Below, piece after piece: positions 10,743-20,400 of a stretch of 64,000 bases of DNA. Made by a program: the position numbers and the translations under genes. The first letter of the stretch is position 1; each line of letters opens with the position of its first letter. The stretch is from Saprospiraceae bacterium (lineage in GTDB: Bacteria; Bacteroidota; Bacteroidia; Chitinophagales; Saprospiraceae). The notes beneath the pieces were generated by a model. It was not told the origin of the DNA. It worked only from the letters and a program-made list of their open reading frames with translations, and made no database searches. The stretch lies in assembly GCA_016715965.1 (NCBI GenBank), contig JADJXG010000001.1, forward strand, positions 2,113,501 to 2,177,500, given 5' to 3'.

Positions 10743-11303
10743 TTAACGAGCTAGAATGAATATAATTAGAAGATTAAGTGCGCTTCTTAATAATTTAATA
10801 GCCGTACTTATCCTTGTTTTTATCGTACCTAGAGGAATATTAAATTCTTCCGACACTTCTTGTTGGGTATAACCTTGTAGATATATGAGTTCAATCAAAT
10901 CTTTGTATTTTGGATCCAGTGAGTTTATCTTTTGCATCAAACCACTATCAATGATATTAGATTGGACGCTAAAATTCACGCTATCATATACGCTTGAATC
11001 GATCGATTGGATTTTCCGGTTATTTTCTTTTCGCAAAATGTCAATGGCCGTATTTCTAAATATGCTTAATAGCCAGGTAAATATAGAGCTTTTTTCGGGA
11101 CTATACTCATTTAAATTTTTCCAAATTTTGGTAAATCCAATTTGTAATGCATCTTCTATTAGATCTTCGCGATTTAAAATTTTAACGACTATACCATTCA
11201 TTGCATCTCCATAAGTGTCCATCAATAGCCTGAGAGCTTGTTCGGGTTTGGATTCCCGAAGCTCCAGAAATTGACTAAGTACGGCTTCTTTTTGGTTTTT
11301 CAT
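10743..11303 (-). CDS. ECF-family RNA polymerase sigma factor
   Basis: 186 residues with the sigma-70 region 2 (LIEDALQIGFTKIWKN, then FTWLLSIFRNTAIDILRK) and region 4 (LIYLQGYTQQEVSEEF, NIPLGTIKTRI), the usual size and two-domain layout of ECF sigma factors. The C-terminus is hydrophobic (LLIIFILAR). It forms an operon with the anti-sigma gene and is divergent from the DUF4331 gene (97 bp between starts), so that gene set is a likely target. The sigma-K-like subclass is inferred from the RskA partner. Confidence 0.92.
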   Translation of the reverse strand: MKNQKEAVLSQFLELRESKPEQALRLLMDTYGDAMNGIVVKILNREDLIEDALQIGFTKIWKNLNEYSPEKSSIFTWLLSIFRNTAIDILRKENNRKIQSIDSSVYDSVNFSVQSNIIDSGLMQKINSLDPKYKDLIELIYLQGYTQQEVSEEFNIPLGTIKTRISTAIKLLRSALNLLIIFILAR

Positions 11304-11400
11304 CCTAATTATACAAGGCGAAGGTAAATGATTTTGAGAAATTTTTCTTTAAACAAATCCAAACTTGAGTTTGCATCGTAACTAAAGAAAACACATTATT

Positions 11401-13419
11401 ATGTTACAGAAAATTTTCCTTTTAGCTTTTTATGTACTAGCCTTTACAGGCCTACAAGCTTCGAGTCATCGAGAAGCGCCATTGATTGCCAATGATCCAC
11501 TCGCAGACAACGTGGATCTTTATGCGTTTAGGAGTCCTGACAATCCTGATTTTATTACCATTATTGCCACTTATGTACCCTTGCAATTGCCGCATGGAGG
11601 ACCAAATTATCACAGTTTTGGTTCCAACATTCGCTATGAAATTCACATCGACAACGATGCAGCCAAACCGGGTGATGAAATCACTTACCGTTTTACCTTC
11701 AGTCAGGTCAATGAGGACCCTACCACTTTTTTCAATATCAGACTGGGCAAACAAAACCTCAAAACCACTTACAAACTGGAAGTGAGCACAGATGGTGGAT
11801 TGAGTTTTGTCACCGTAATTACAGACGGTCCGGTACCTCCTAATAATATTGGAGCCAGATCGATTGGTTCTGCGGCCGGCCTGAATACCAATTATGCAAG
11901 CCTGATGACCAACGCGATCCGGACCACCAATTCCGGAATGAAAGTTTTTTGCGGACCCAGCGACGACCCTTTCTTTGTAGATCTGGGAGGTGTATTTGAC
12001 CTCGGTGATTTGCCTCGACAAAATGGCAAACCTCGAGATGGTATTGCCTGTCTCAATGTAAGCACGATTGCTCTTCAAATTCCCATCAGTTCCTTGCTCA
12101 AAGCTGGTACAGGAGCTCCTGTAAGCATATTGGATCCAAACTACGTCATTGGTGTATGGGCCTCTGCAAGCAGACCTCAAATACGGACTTTAAGCCCGGG
12201 CGGCGAATCTCACAGTGGAAGCTTTGTTCAAGTTTCCCGTTTGGGTATGCCACTCACCAACGAGGCGGTTATCCCGATTGGCTTTAAAGATTATTGGAAT
12301 GGCTTAACTCCTTATCAGGAATTGGGCGATACCTTGTTGGATGGATTTTTTTACAACCCGGAACTGGCGCTGTATATGGATGACAGGCTATTTGGCGCAG
12401 CTGTACCGGCCATGTCCAAATTGAGAATTCAAACTGCTTCTTTGCAGGGATTTGATTTTGGATATGGAAAGGACGGACTTTATGGTTTAAAAGGAAATCC
12501 TGCACTAAATGGTACCGCGCTTGATGATGCAATTTTTGGAACCTTGTTATTGCCTGGTCCTGGGAAAGCACGCTCAGTTGACTTGTGGCCAGCATTTCAC
12601 ACTGGTGTTCCCAATGTTCCACCTTACCAATTGGCAACGGGTAAAAATGGCAATCCATTGGCAGCAGGTAAACCATTTATTAATAACTTCTTACCCAACG
12701 GTGGAGACATGTTACGTTTAAATATGGCAGTTCCTGTGACTCCGAGAAATGATCCAAAATTCAGTTCTTTAGGTTTGATTCAAGCAGCCGTTTTAGGATT
12801 AACTGATCCCCAATTTGCAAATACCAATATTGAATTTATTCCAAACATGGATGGATTTCCAAATGGAAGAAGATTGGAAGATGATGTAACCAGAATTGAA
12901 TTGCAAGCAGTTGCCGGAGTGGTATTGGCAGCCATTGGTTTGTGGTATGACGATTATACAGCAGGTGGCCCTAATCCAGTGACGCCAAACCTAATCGATG
13001 TATTAACATATACCACTGGTGTTGAGGAAAACGATGCAGATTTTAGCACTGGTTTTCCATACGTTGCTGAGCCTTGGTCTGGTGATGGTGAATGTGGTGG
13101 TAAGTTGATTAGTGGATTACAAAATCCCGGTGGTGGAATTATCGGTTTAGAAAGACCAAAAGTTTCTTTGGTTAATTTTCCAAATCCCGTTACTTCCAAT
13201 ACAACATTCAGAATAAATTCCATCGTGGATACCAAAGTTAAATTGACGCTTAAGTCTCAAGATGGAAAAACCATTATGGAATTAAACAACCAGAGCTTTG
13301 GAAATGGCGATAACCAATTTACAGTAGATTTAAGCAATGTACCTGCTGGTATTTATTTTGCGACAGCCACTTCTTTGGATGGTCGAATTGCTGCATATAC
13401 CAAAGTGATTAAGATCTAA
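11401..13419 (+). CDS. DUF4331 family secreted protein with T9SS tail
   Basis: 672 residues. A signal peptide (MLQKIFLLAFYVLAFTGLQA) is followed directly by SSHREAPLIANDP, the hallmark start of DUF4331 proteins, with ADNVDLYAFRSPDNP after it. The DUF4331 region covers ~21-560. The last ~80 residues (VSLVNFPNPVTSN ... IYFATATSLDGR) form a T9SS type A sorting domain. The molecular function of DUF4331 is unknown to me. It is the first gene downstream of the divergent sigma/anti-sigma pair and is followed by a terminator, so it can be transcribed alone. Unlike most exported proteins in this window, the predicted mature N-terminus is Ser, not Gln. Confidence 0.9.
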   Translation: MLQKIFLLAFYVLAFTGLQASSHREAPLIANDPLADNVDLYAFRSPDNPDFITIIATYVPLQLPHGGPNYHSFGSNIRYEIHIDNDAAKPGDEITYRFTFSQVNEDPTTFFNIRLGKQNLKTTYKLEVSTDGGLSFVTVITDGPVPPNNIGARSIGSAAGLNTNYASLMTNAIRTTNSGMKVFCGPSDDPFFVDLGGVFDLGDLPRQNGKPRDGIACLNVSTIALQIPISSLLKAGTGAPVSILDPNYVIGVWASASRPQIRTLSPGGESHSGSFVQVSRLGMPLTNEAVIPIGFKDYWNGLTPYQELGDTLLDGFFYNPELALYMDDRLFGAAVPAMSKLRIQTASLQGFDFGYGKDGLYGLKGNPALNGTALDDAIFGTLLLPGPGKARSVDLWPAFHTGVPNVPPYQLATGKNGNPLAAGKPFINNFLPNGGDMLRLNMAVPVTPRNDPKFSSLGLIQAAVLGLTDPQFANTNIEFIPNMDGFPNGRRLEDDVTRIELQAVAGVVLAAIGLWYDDYTAGGPNPVTPNLIDVLTYTTGVEENDADFSTGFPYVAEPWSGDGECGGKLISGLQNPGGGIIGLERPKVSLVNFPNPVTSNTTFRINSIVDTKVKLTLKSQDGKTIMELNNQSFGNGDNQFTVDLSNVPAGIYFATATSLDGRIAAYTKVIKI

Positions 13420-13465
13420 TTTTAGTATTCATCCATGATTTTTAAAATGTAAATTTTATATTCAG

Positions 13466-13508
13466 AAATATGTCCTTACATTTTCCTAAGGTAAGGACAT
13501 ATTTTTTT
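13466..13508 (+). terminator. Intrinsic terminator after the DUF4331 gene
   Basis: A 14-bp perfect stem (13466-13479 with 13491-13504) around an 11-nt loop is followed by T residues. It lies between the DUF4331 gene and the TPR lipoprotein gene, so the latter needs readthrough or its own promoter. Confidence 0.8.
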
Positions 13509-13531
13509 CAAACCATTAAAACTTCAATTTT

Positions 13532-14734
13532 ATGAGATATTTATTATTATTATCTGTAATCTTTTATTTTTCCGCTTGCAAACAAGATCAAGCCAAAGTA
13601 GTAGAAATTCCTGAATTATTGGATCGATCAGTGAAACTCCAATATTCTGTAGAATGGTCAGAAACTAGAAACAAATATGCAGATTTAAAATTTAAATTAA
13701 AGCAAAACCCTGAAAATATTGATGCAAAATTACAATTGTGCAATCTATATATTACCGAAGCTAGAATTACAGGAGAACATGGTCATTATTATCCTGCTGC
13801 TTTGTCTATGACTGAATCCGTTTTATCTAGTAAAGAATTGAAAAAGGACGATGAGTTTATGGCACTAAGTTTTAAAGCAGGCGTACAATTGTCTTTGCAT
13901 GATTTTAAGAACGCACTTAATACCGCTCAAAAAGCGGTAGAGTTAAATCCGTACAATGCCCAAATTTATGGTTCTTTGGTAGATGCCCATGTAGAACTTG
14001 GGAACTACGAAGCAGCTATAGAATTTACCGATAAAATGGTGAGTATCCGTCCCGATCTTCGATCCTACTCAAGAATATCTTATTTAAGAGAAATACATGG
14101 AATGATTGATGAATCCATAGATGCCATGAAAATGGCGGTGGAAGCAGGAAGTCCCGGTAGTGAAGAAAAATCATGGGCTGCTCTTCAGCTTGCTCAACTT
14201 TGTATCCGCTATGATAAAGTGAAACAAGCTGAATCCATTTTGAATCAAATTTTAACTGAACGCGATGATTATCCTTTTGCCATCGCTGCTTTGGCAGATA
14301 TCAATATGAAGGAAAAAAACTATGAAGAAGCGGAACGAAGATTAATTGAAGCATGTAAGATAATTCCTGAAGTTTCTTTTTGTACCAGCCTTGCACAAAT
14401 TTATAAAATTCAAAATCGTCAAAAGGAATTGGATAGTACTCTGTTGGTTATCCAGGAAATGTTAAATGACGATATCGCCCATGGACACAATATGAGTCTT
14501 GAGTATTCTGAATTATTTTTAAATTTTTATTCTGATCCTAATAAGGCAATGGAGTATATCAAAAAGGATCTAGAAATGAGACCCAATAACATTGATATTA
14601 ATCTTCTATTGGCTAAAATATATGCCTTGTCCAAAGATAAAGAAAAGGCCGAGTTTGCTATAGAAAAAGCAATGTCTACAAATTCTAGGAATCCCGAGTT
14701 TTATGAAATTAAAAATGAGCTAAAAACATTGTAA
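13532..14734 (+). CDS. TPR-repeat lipoprotein
   Basis: 400 residues. The N-terminus MRYLLLLSVIFYFSACKQD has a lipobox (FSAC), so it is a predicted lipoprotein. The rest is helical TPR repeats, for example AQKAVELNPYNAQIYGSLVD, HVELGNYEAAIEFTDKMVS and ALADINMKEKNYEEAERRLI. The next gene, a TonB-dependent receptor, starts 1 bp after its stop, so the two are probably translated together. A periplasmic partner that docks to the receptor is a reasonable inference, but no specific family is recognised. Confidence 0.85.
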   Translation: MRYLLLLSVIFYFSACKQDQAKVVEIPELLDRSVKLQYSVEWSETRNKYADLKFKLKQNPENIDAKLQLCNLYITEARITGEHGHYYPAALSMTESVLSSKELKKDDEFMALSFKAGVQLSLHDFKNALNTAQKAVELNPYNAQIYGSLVDAHVELGNYEAAIEFTDKMVSIRPDLRSYSRISYLREIHGMIDESIDAMKMAVEAGSPGSEEKSWAALQLAQLCIRYDKVKQAESILNQILTERDDYPFAIAALADINMKEKNYEEAERRLIEACKIIPEVSFCTSLAQIYKIQNRQKELDSTLLVIQEMLNDDIAHGHNMSLEYSELFLNFYSDPNKAMEYIKKDLEMRPNNIDINLLLAKIYALSKDKEKAEFAIEKAMSTNSRNPEFYEIKNELKTL

Positions 14735-14735
14735 A

Positions 14736-16946
14736 ATGAATAAGATCCATTGCCTAATTGCTGTATTTATCGTATTTGTAAATTATTTTTCAATTGCTCA
14801 GTTTTCAGGTCGAATTTTGGATTCAGATCAACAACCAATTCAGGACGTGGTCATTCTAAATTTGAGAACATTAGGCCATATTCATTCAGATGCATTTGGA
14901 AAATTTTTTGATCCAGATGCAAAAGTGGATGATCAGTATCAATTCTCTTATCTTGGATACAAGACAGACACCATCCAATTTGATCCTGCAAATAAAGAAA
15001 AATTAACTGTAATACTAGAATCAGTTTTTGTTCAATTAAATCAGGTTGATGTGTCAGAACCATTAAACAATAACTTACAAAAAATTGATCTCAACTTTAA
15101 TCCGGTTCAAAATACTCAAGAATTAATGAGAAAAGTTCCGGGACTATTTATAGCGCAACATGCAGGCGGAGGAAAGGCCGAACAAATGTTTCTTAGGGGT
15201 TTTGACATCGATCACGGTACAGATGTAAATATTATGGTGGATCAACTCTTACCTGTAAATATGGTCTCCCACGCCCACGGACAAGGTTATGCTGATTTGC
15301 ATTTTGTAATTCCAGAGACTGTTCAGAGTACCAATTTCCAAAAGGGATCCTACAATGCTTCAAAGGGAAATTTTGCCACAGCAGGATTTGTTGATTTCAA
15401 ATTAAAGGAAAGGATTGGTCAAAATTCCATCATTTTTGAAACTGGAAAATTTCAGTTGAATCGAATTGCAACTTTATTAAAGTTAATCAATAATCAAAGA
15501 TCTAGTTCTTATTTGGCAGCTGAATATTTAACATCTGATGGATATTTTGAAAGTCCTCAGGATTTTGTAAAATTGAATGGGCTCTTAAAGTATCAGTATC
15601 AAGTAAATGAAAAATGTGGGCTCAAATTTACTGCCACTCATTTTGATACCAAGTGGAATGCCTCAGGTCAAATACCAACGAGAGAAGTGGAATCTGGAAG
15701 ATTGGGAAGATTTGGTGCCATCGATCCCACAGAGGGTGGTCAGACAGCTCGTAAAAACTTTATGCTGGAATATTATTATGCAGGCCGGGCACATGAGAAT
15801 TTTAAAATAGCAGCTTTTGTATCTGACTATAATTTTGAACTGTATTCTAATTTTACATTTTTCCTAAATGACAGTGTCAACGGAGATCAAATTAAACAAA
15901 AAGAAAAAAGGAAGATATTGGGTGGGGAGGCTACGTATCAAAATAAATTTGCCGGTTTGGATTACAGTTTCAGTCTTGGTAATAGAACAGATTTAGTTTT
16001 AGGAAGCGAATTATCTCATACAAAAAATAGATCAGAATTATTGGAAAGGAAGTCTTTTGGAAATTTAACTGAAACAGATTTCTACGGAGTTGTAAAAATT
16101 TATTGGACCAAGGCTAAATGGGAATTGAATGTTCAGAGCAGATTTGATTTATTTAGTATTGAGTACGAAGATCTGTTAAGACTTTCGAATTATAAAAGCT
16201 CACATTCCGAATTTAAAGCTTCACCAAAGTTCAATTTAAATTATAATGTAAGTACGGATTTGCAAATCTATTTTAACAGTGGATTGGGGTTTCACTCCAA
16301 TGACACAAGATTGATTAACCAGAATCAAGACCCAAATGTATTGACGCAAAGTACCAACCTTGATTTGGGAATTCAGCTTCGACCATTTGATAATTTATTA
16401 TTTCATTTGGGAGTTTGGTACATTGATCTTGAAGATGAATTGGTGTACGTAGGTGATGAAGCAATCGTGGAATCTAGTGGACACACAAAACGAACAGGTC
16501 TTGAAGCTGGATTTCGATCCCAGCTTTGGAAATATATTGGCTTAGATGCAGATGTATCTTATACTATTGCAAAAACTATTGATGACCCTGAAGGAGAGAA
16601 TTTTATACCTCTGGCTGCAAAGTGGTGTTCATCGGGAGGAATAAGTCTGCTAAACTTTAAGCAATTATCTGGAGGAGTTAGGTATAGATACTTGGGTGAC
16701 AGACCTGCCAACGAAGACTACAGTTTAACTGCGATAGGATACACTCTCCTTGATGCAAATATTAGTTATAGTTTTAGAAATCTTCAGTTCGGTATAATCG
16801 CAGAAAACTTATTGAATTCAAAATGGAATGAAGCACAATTTGCTACAGAATCGAGATTAAAAAATGAGTTGGTATCCGTAGAAGAAATTCATTTTACACC
16901 AGGTACTCCATTTAACATTAGATTTAAAGTGGAAGCTAAATTTTAA
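14736..16946 (+). CDS. TonB-dependent outer membrane receptor
   Basis: 736 residues. The signal peptide ends SIAQ|-style with a predicted mature N-terminal Gln. Next come a carboxypeptidase-regulatory-like domain (~22-100, FSGRILDSDQQPIQDVVI), a plug domain (~105-225, with LMRKVPGLFIAQHAGGGKAE and MFLRGFDIDHGTDVNIMVDQ) and a 22-strand-type barrel ending in Phe (VEAKF). The plug has a His-rich motif VNMVSHAHGQGYADLHF. No SusD-like partner is present. The substrate is unknown; a metal or small chelate is possible but not shown. Its stop is 2 bp from the convergent thymidylate kinase stop, with no room for a separate terminator. Confidence 0.9.
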   Translation: MNKIHCLIAVFIVFVNYFSIAQFSGRILDSDQQPIQDVVILNLRTLGHIHSDAFGKFFDPDAKVDDQYQFSYLGYKTDTIQFDPANKEKLTVILESVFVQLNQVDVSEPLNNNLQKIDLNFNPVQNTQELMRKVPGLFIAQHAGGGKAEQMFLRGFDIDHGTDVNIMVDQLLPVNMVSHAHGQGYADLHFVIPETVQSTNFQKGSYNASKGNFATAGFVDFKLKERIGQNSIIFETGKFQLNRIATLLKLINNQRSSSYLAAEYLTSDGYFESPQDFVKLNGLLKYQYQVNEKCGLKFTATHFDTKWNASGQIPTREVESGRLGRFGAIDPTEGGQTARKNFMLEYYYAGRAHENFKIAAFVSDYNFELYSNFTFFLNDSVNGDQIKQKEKRKILGGEATYQNKFAGLDYSFSLGNRTDLVLGSELSHTKNRSELLERKSFGNLTETDFYGVVKIYWTKAKWELNVQSRFDLFSIEYEDLLRLSNYKSSHSEFKASPKFNLNYNVSTDLQIYFNSGLGFHSNDTRLINQNQDPNVLTQSTNLDLGIQLRPFDNLLFHLGVWYIDLEDELVYVGDEAIVESSGHTKRTGLEAGFRSQLWKYIGLDADVSYTIAKTIDDPEGENFIPLAAKWCSSGGISLLNFKQLSGGVRYRYLGDRPANEDYSLTAIGYTLLDANISYSFRNLQFGIIAENLLNSKWNEAQFATESRLKNELVSVEEIHFTPGTPFNIRFKVEAKF

Positions 16947-16948
16947 GG

Positions 16949-17590
16949 TCAAACTTGAAAACCCAGATCATTTTTTTCGCGTAAAATATCCAATACCTGT
17001 TGATGTATTTTCTCTTCGGTTTGATCTCCATTCAGAATGACAATGTTTTCAGAATCATTTAACAGATGAATGGCCTCATGGTATTTATTTCTGACCTTGG
17101 TCAAATTTTCCAATGTTTCATAAAGTTCAGTATTTGGCCTGTTCATTGAAATTCGCGTGAGGGCAATTTCAGGATCCAGGTCAATATAAATGTGGAGTTC
17201 AGGTTTTAGCAATTCTATGGCAAGACTATTGGCTTTTAAAACCCAATCAATGGACATATGACTTCCCTGATAAGCCAAAGAGGATAAATAATACCGGTCG
17301 CAAATGACAGTTTTGCCTTGATCAATTTGATGCAACATACCATACGACTCATTGAGGATATGATCCAATCGATCTGCTACAAATAAGCCGGCGATGGTTC
17401 GGTGATCCCAATTTTTTCTACCGTTAAAACCGTCTCTGATTAACTTACCGATCTCATGCATGGTGGGTTCACAACTTAAATGCACTTGAAGACCTTTATT
17501 GGAAAGATGCTGATGAAGCTGGATGGCTTGAGTGGACTTTCCAGAACCATCTATACCTTCAAATGCAATCATTTTTCCCTTTGTCACCAT
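16949..17590 (-). CDS. tmk: Thymidylate kinase (dTMP kinase)
   Basis: 213 residues, normal for the family. It phosphorylates dTMP to dTDP with ATP for DNA synthesis. The P-loop is FEGIDGSGKST (~10-20); the DR(Y/H) motif occurs as VICDRYYLSSLAYQG, and the dTMP-site helix as FVADRLDH. The LID region (ISMNRPNTELYE) is poor in Arg. A start at the internal Met7 (MIAFEGIDG) is possible, but the upstream ATG gives better spacing after the release factor 3 stop, 10 bp upstream. The two genes probably share a transcript. Confidence 0.93.
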   Translation of the reverse strand: MVTKGKMIAFEGIDGSGKSTQAIQLHQHLSNKGLQVHLSCEPTMHEIGKLIRDGFNGRKNWDHRTIAGLFVADRLDHILNESYGMLHQIDQGKTVICDRYYLSSLAYQGSHMSIDWVLKANSLAIELLKPELHIYIDLDPEIALTRISMNRPNTELYETLENLTKVRNKYHEAIHLLNDSENIVILNGDQTEEKIHQQVLDILREKNDLGFQV

Positions 17591-17600
17591 GATGGTTTAT

Positions 17601-19181
17601 TTAGAATTCGCTACTTGTATGTAATTGCACTTCAGAAAAATTCTCTTGCGCAAGTCTCAATGTCCATGCGGATTCAGCCAGAAAAACCAGTTTTCCGTCT
17701 TTGTCTCGTGCTAGGTCTTTTTTTCTTCTGGTCATGAACTCATTCAATACTTTTTGATCTTCGCAGGTAACCCAAAGTGCTTTGTGTAAAGAAACCGGAT
17801 CGTATGTACAAGCTGCTCCGTACTCATGCTCCAGCCGGTATTGAATCACATCAAACTGCAGAGATCCTACTACACCGATAATTTTTCTTCCACTATCTTC
17901 TTTGACAAACAGCTGGGCAACACCTTCATCCATGAGCTGATCCAATCCTTTGGCGAATTGTTTGAATTTTCCCGGATCGCTATTGTTGACATATCTAAAA
18001 ATTTCTGGAGAAAATCTTGGAATTCCTTTGAAATGTAATTTCTCACCTTCCGTCAGAGAATCTCCAATTTTAAAATTTCCACCGTCGTACAATCCCACAA
18101 CATCTCCTGGAAATGCCTCATCCACCACTTCTTTGCGTGCAGCCATGAATGAAGTAGGATTCGAAAATCTAAGCTGTCTGTCCAATCGCACGTGGTAATA
18201 AGCTGTGTTCCTTTCGAATTTCCCGGACACTATCCTGAAAAAAGCAATTCGATCCCTGTGTTTAGGATCCATGTTGGCGTGAATCTTGAATACAAATCCG
18301 GCCATTTTATTTTCGTATGGATCAATTTTTCGCTCCTCCGTATCACGCGATAAAGGAGTAGGTGCTATTTCTACAAAACAGTCCAGCAATTCCCTGACAC
18401 CAAAATTATTGACAGCGCTTCCGTAAAACACAGGGCATATATGTCCAGACAAATAATCTTCCCTTTTAAATAAAGGATATACTCCATGCACAGTGACAAG
18501 ATCTTCATTGAGTTGTTTATGAGGTCGTTCGCCAATCGTTTCAGCGAGCTTTTGATCCGTGGTGTCCTGGATTACAATGACATCTTCCTCCTCCTGCTTT
18601 CCATGTGGTCTGAAGTGAATGAATTTTTTTTCATAGATACTGTACACTCCCTGAAAATCTTTGCCCATTCCGATGGGCCAGGTGAGGGGAGTTACCTTAA
18701 GTTTTAATTTGGTCTCTACTTCATCCAAAAGATCAAAGGCGTCTTTTCCTTCTCGATCCAGTTTGTTGATAAAAACTATGATGGGCGTTTTGCGCATACG
18801 GCAAACTTCCACCAACTTCTCAGTCTGTTCTTCCACACCTTTGGCCACATCAATGACAACAATCACACTATCCACAGCTGTCAGAGTTCGAAAAGTGTCT
18901 TCAGCAAAGTCCTTGTGTCCCGGTGTATCCAGAATATTGATTTGTAAATCTCTATAGGGGAAGGCCATCACGGAGGTGGCCACTGATATACCTCTTTGAC
19001 GCTCAATCTCCATAAAGTCAGAGGTAGCATGTTTCTTGATCTTATTGGACTTGACTGCTCCTGCCACCTGAATCGCTCCTCCGAACAATAGTAGTTTTTC
19101 GGTGAGAGTGGTTTTTCCGGCATCCGGATGCGAGACGATACCAAAGGTTCTGCGCTTGTCGATTTCTTCTTTAAAACTCAT
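17601..19181 (-). CDS. prfC: Peptide chain release factor 3
   Basis: 526 residues, the standard length for RF3, a translational GTPase that recycles RF1/RF2 from the ribosome. GTPase motifs: G1 SHPDAGKTTLTEKLL (~17-31), switch/G2 region QRGISVATSVMAFPY, G3 DTPGHKDFAEDTF, G4 NKLDREGKDAFDLLDE. The C-terminal part has the RF3-specific LQFDVIQYRLEHEYG. The start ATG at 19181 leaves the G domain at the usual distance from the N-terminus. Confidence 0.97.
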   Translation of the reverse strand: MSFKEEIDKRRTFGIVSHPDAGKTTLTEKLLLFGGAIQVAGAVKSNKIKKHATSDFMEIERQRGISVATSVMAFPYRDLQINILDTPGHKDFAEDTFRTLTAVDSVIVVIDVAKGVEEQTEKLVEVCRMRKTPIIVFINKLDREGKDAFDLLDEVETKLKLKVTPLTWPIGMGKDFQGVYSIYEKKFIHFRPHGKQEEEDVIVIQDTTDQKLAETIGERPHKQLNEDLVTVHGVYPLFKREDYLSGHICPVFYGSAVNNFGVRELLDCFVEIAPTPLSRDTEERKIDPYENKMAGFVFKIHANMDPKHRDRIAFFRIVSGKFERNTAYYHVRLDRQLRFSNPTSFMAARKEVVDEAFPGDVVGLYDGGNFKIGDSLTEGEKLHFKGIPRFSPEIFRYVNNSDPGKFKQFAKGLDQLMDEGVAQLFVKEDSGRKIIGVVGSLQFDVIQYRLEHEYGAACTYDPVSLHKALWVTCEDQKVLNEFMTRRKKDLARDKDGKLVFLAESAWTLRLAQENFSEVQLHTSSEF

Positions 19182-19189
19182 AAGGGCCG

Positions 19190-19197
19190 CAAAAATA
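19190..19197 (-). promoter_or_regulatory. prfC: Possible -7 box (TATTTTTG) before prfC
   Basis: The reverse complement of 19190-19197 is TATTTTTG, matching TAnnTTTG. It lies only 8 bp before the ATG, so a transcript would have almost no leader. No -33 TTTG was found at the right spacing, so this may be coincidental. Confidence 0.3.
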
Positions 19198-19483
19198 AAG
19201 ATTTATTGCCTTATGGCAGGCATTCCCAAAAATTAGTGGAGATTGAGAATTTAGGTAATTTGGTGTTACAACTTATTGATTGCCATTAAAACAAACTCAC
19301 TTGACGGAGGACAAACCATGAAACTATGTTTCACAACACACCTGTCCAAAATAAGTTTAAATTTGAAATGTGACCATTGATTTACAAGTGAATACTAATT
19401 TTGAACCGTTATAATAAAATTGAACCCCCTTAACAGTTATTGCAATTTAAAAAATTTCTTTTGTTTATCAAACTTCATGTATG

Positions 19484-20148
19484 TTACTTTCTTTTGGCCG
19501 TCAAAAGAAAGTAACCAAAGAAAACTCGCGGCTGGACACTTCGCTCACCCTACTGCAGCTCTTTCGCTATGTGACTGACTGGTGGTCCCCATACGGGGAA
19601 CATTGGAGTGACACAAAGTCACTCCAAAAGGAGGGAACCGTCCTTCAAAGGACGGCTTGGAGTGCGCCGCCTCGATGGCCCATTCTTTTGTTTAGCTTCC
19701 CACATGCGCTAACGCCGTGCCCCCAATTTATTGGTGGGCGTTCTTTCACTTCTCGTGCTGTCGCACTCGACCACTCCTAAAGTCGTGGATCGCTCAATCA
19801 CTGCGGAGCCCAAAGCCGCATTGAAATGCATGAAATCTATCATTCTTCCTGATATTTCAACCTAAATATAGATTAATATTAAGAGCCTTTTCGTCAGCGG
19901 CTCAAGAAGGACAGATTTTGGAAATAGCGCCTTATATTGTCGCTCCTTTGACTGAAACTAATATGATGCAGTCATTAAACATACCATCCAAATGAAATGA
20001 CATTATGGAGCGGCAATATACAGCGCCCAAAATCTGTCCCAACAGAGAACCTTGCAAAATGAACCAAATAAAGATCACTAGAACCAAGGAAGATGCCGCC
20101 TTAGAAAAGGCTGCGTTTTTGTCCACTTTTTGCGCGACAAAAAGTGGA
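19484..20148. repeat. Structured non-coding element, likely a dispersed intergenic repeat
   Basis: Bounded on the left by a perfect 13-bp stem (19484-19496 with 19502-19514; TTACTTTCTTTTG) and on the right by an 11-bp stem (20122-20132 with 20138-20148; TCCACTTTTTG). Between them: a hairpin at 19605-19625 (GGAGTGAC/GTCACTCC), a nested hairpin at 19621-19663 (ACTCCAA/TTGGAGT enclosing CCGTCCTT/AAGGACGG), and a long imperfect inverted repeat at 19909-20040. It is visibly richer in G+C than the flanking ~30% GC sequence. The left-end sequence (AAAGAAAGTAACCAAAGAAAA) resembles intergenic repeats I recall from other bacterial genomes. A 99-codon frame at 19481-19780 reads across the hairpins with no recognisable domain and is probably not a gene. 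Confidence 0.55.
19909..20040. repeat. Long imperfect inverted repeat (~36-bp arms)
   Basis: 19909-19946 (GGACAGATTTTGG ... TATTGTCGCTCC) is the near reverse complement of 20007-20040 (GGAGCGGCAATATA ... AAAATCTGTCCC), with a small gap in one arm and a ~60-nt loop. It may be a MITE-like relic or a structured RNA; no transposase is nearby. Confidence 0.6.
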
Positions 20149-20400
20149 AAAGTTAATTTCTAAAAATTATTTTGGACAGATGTGGTTTCACAAAGAATTT
20201 AAAAATGATTTAATTGATTGAAAACATGAATGTTTTTCAGTCCTGTCTGTATCTACTAATTTACAAATAAAAAACAAAGTAAATAGACCGTTTTTACATA
20301 ATTTGGGATTATACAAAACAGCATAATTATTGTTGAGAAAATTAAAGTGAATGATTGATTGCCGCATTAAATTTTTGTTGGTTTCACTGAGAATTTCGAT
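20149..20400. other. AT-rich spacer, nothing recognised
   Basis: No ORF, hairpin or promoter stands out between the structured element and the glutaminyl-cyclase-like gene. Confidence 0.5.

Noticed and set aside
11452..12180. 242-codon minus-strand ORF opposite the DUF4331 gene
   Set aside because: Fully antisense to a well-supported gene, no domain, Cys/Arg/Ser-rich shadow composition.
19481..19780. 99-codon ORF in the structured intergenic element
   Set aside because: It reads straight across several hairpins and has no domain; more likely a by-product of the repeat element.
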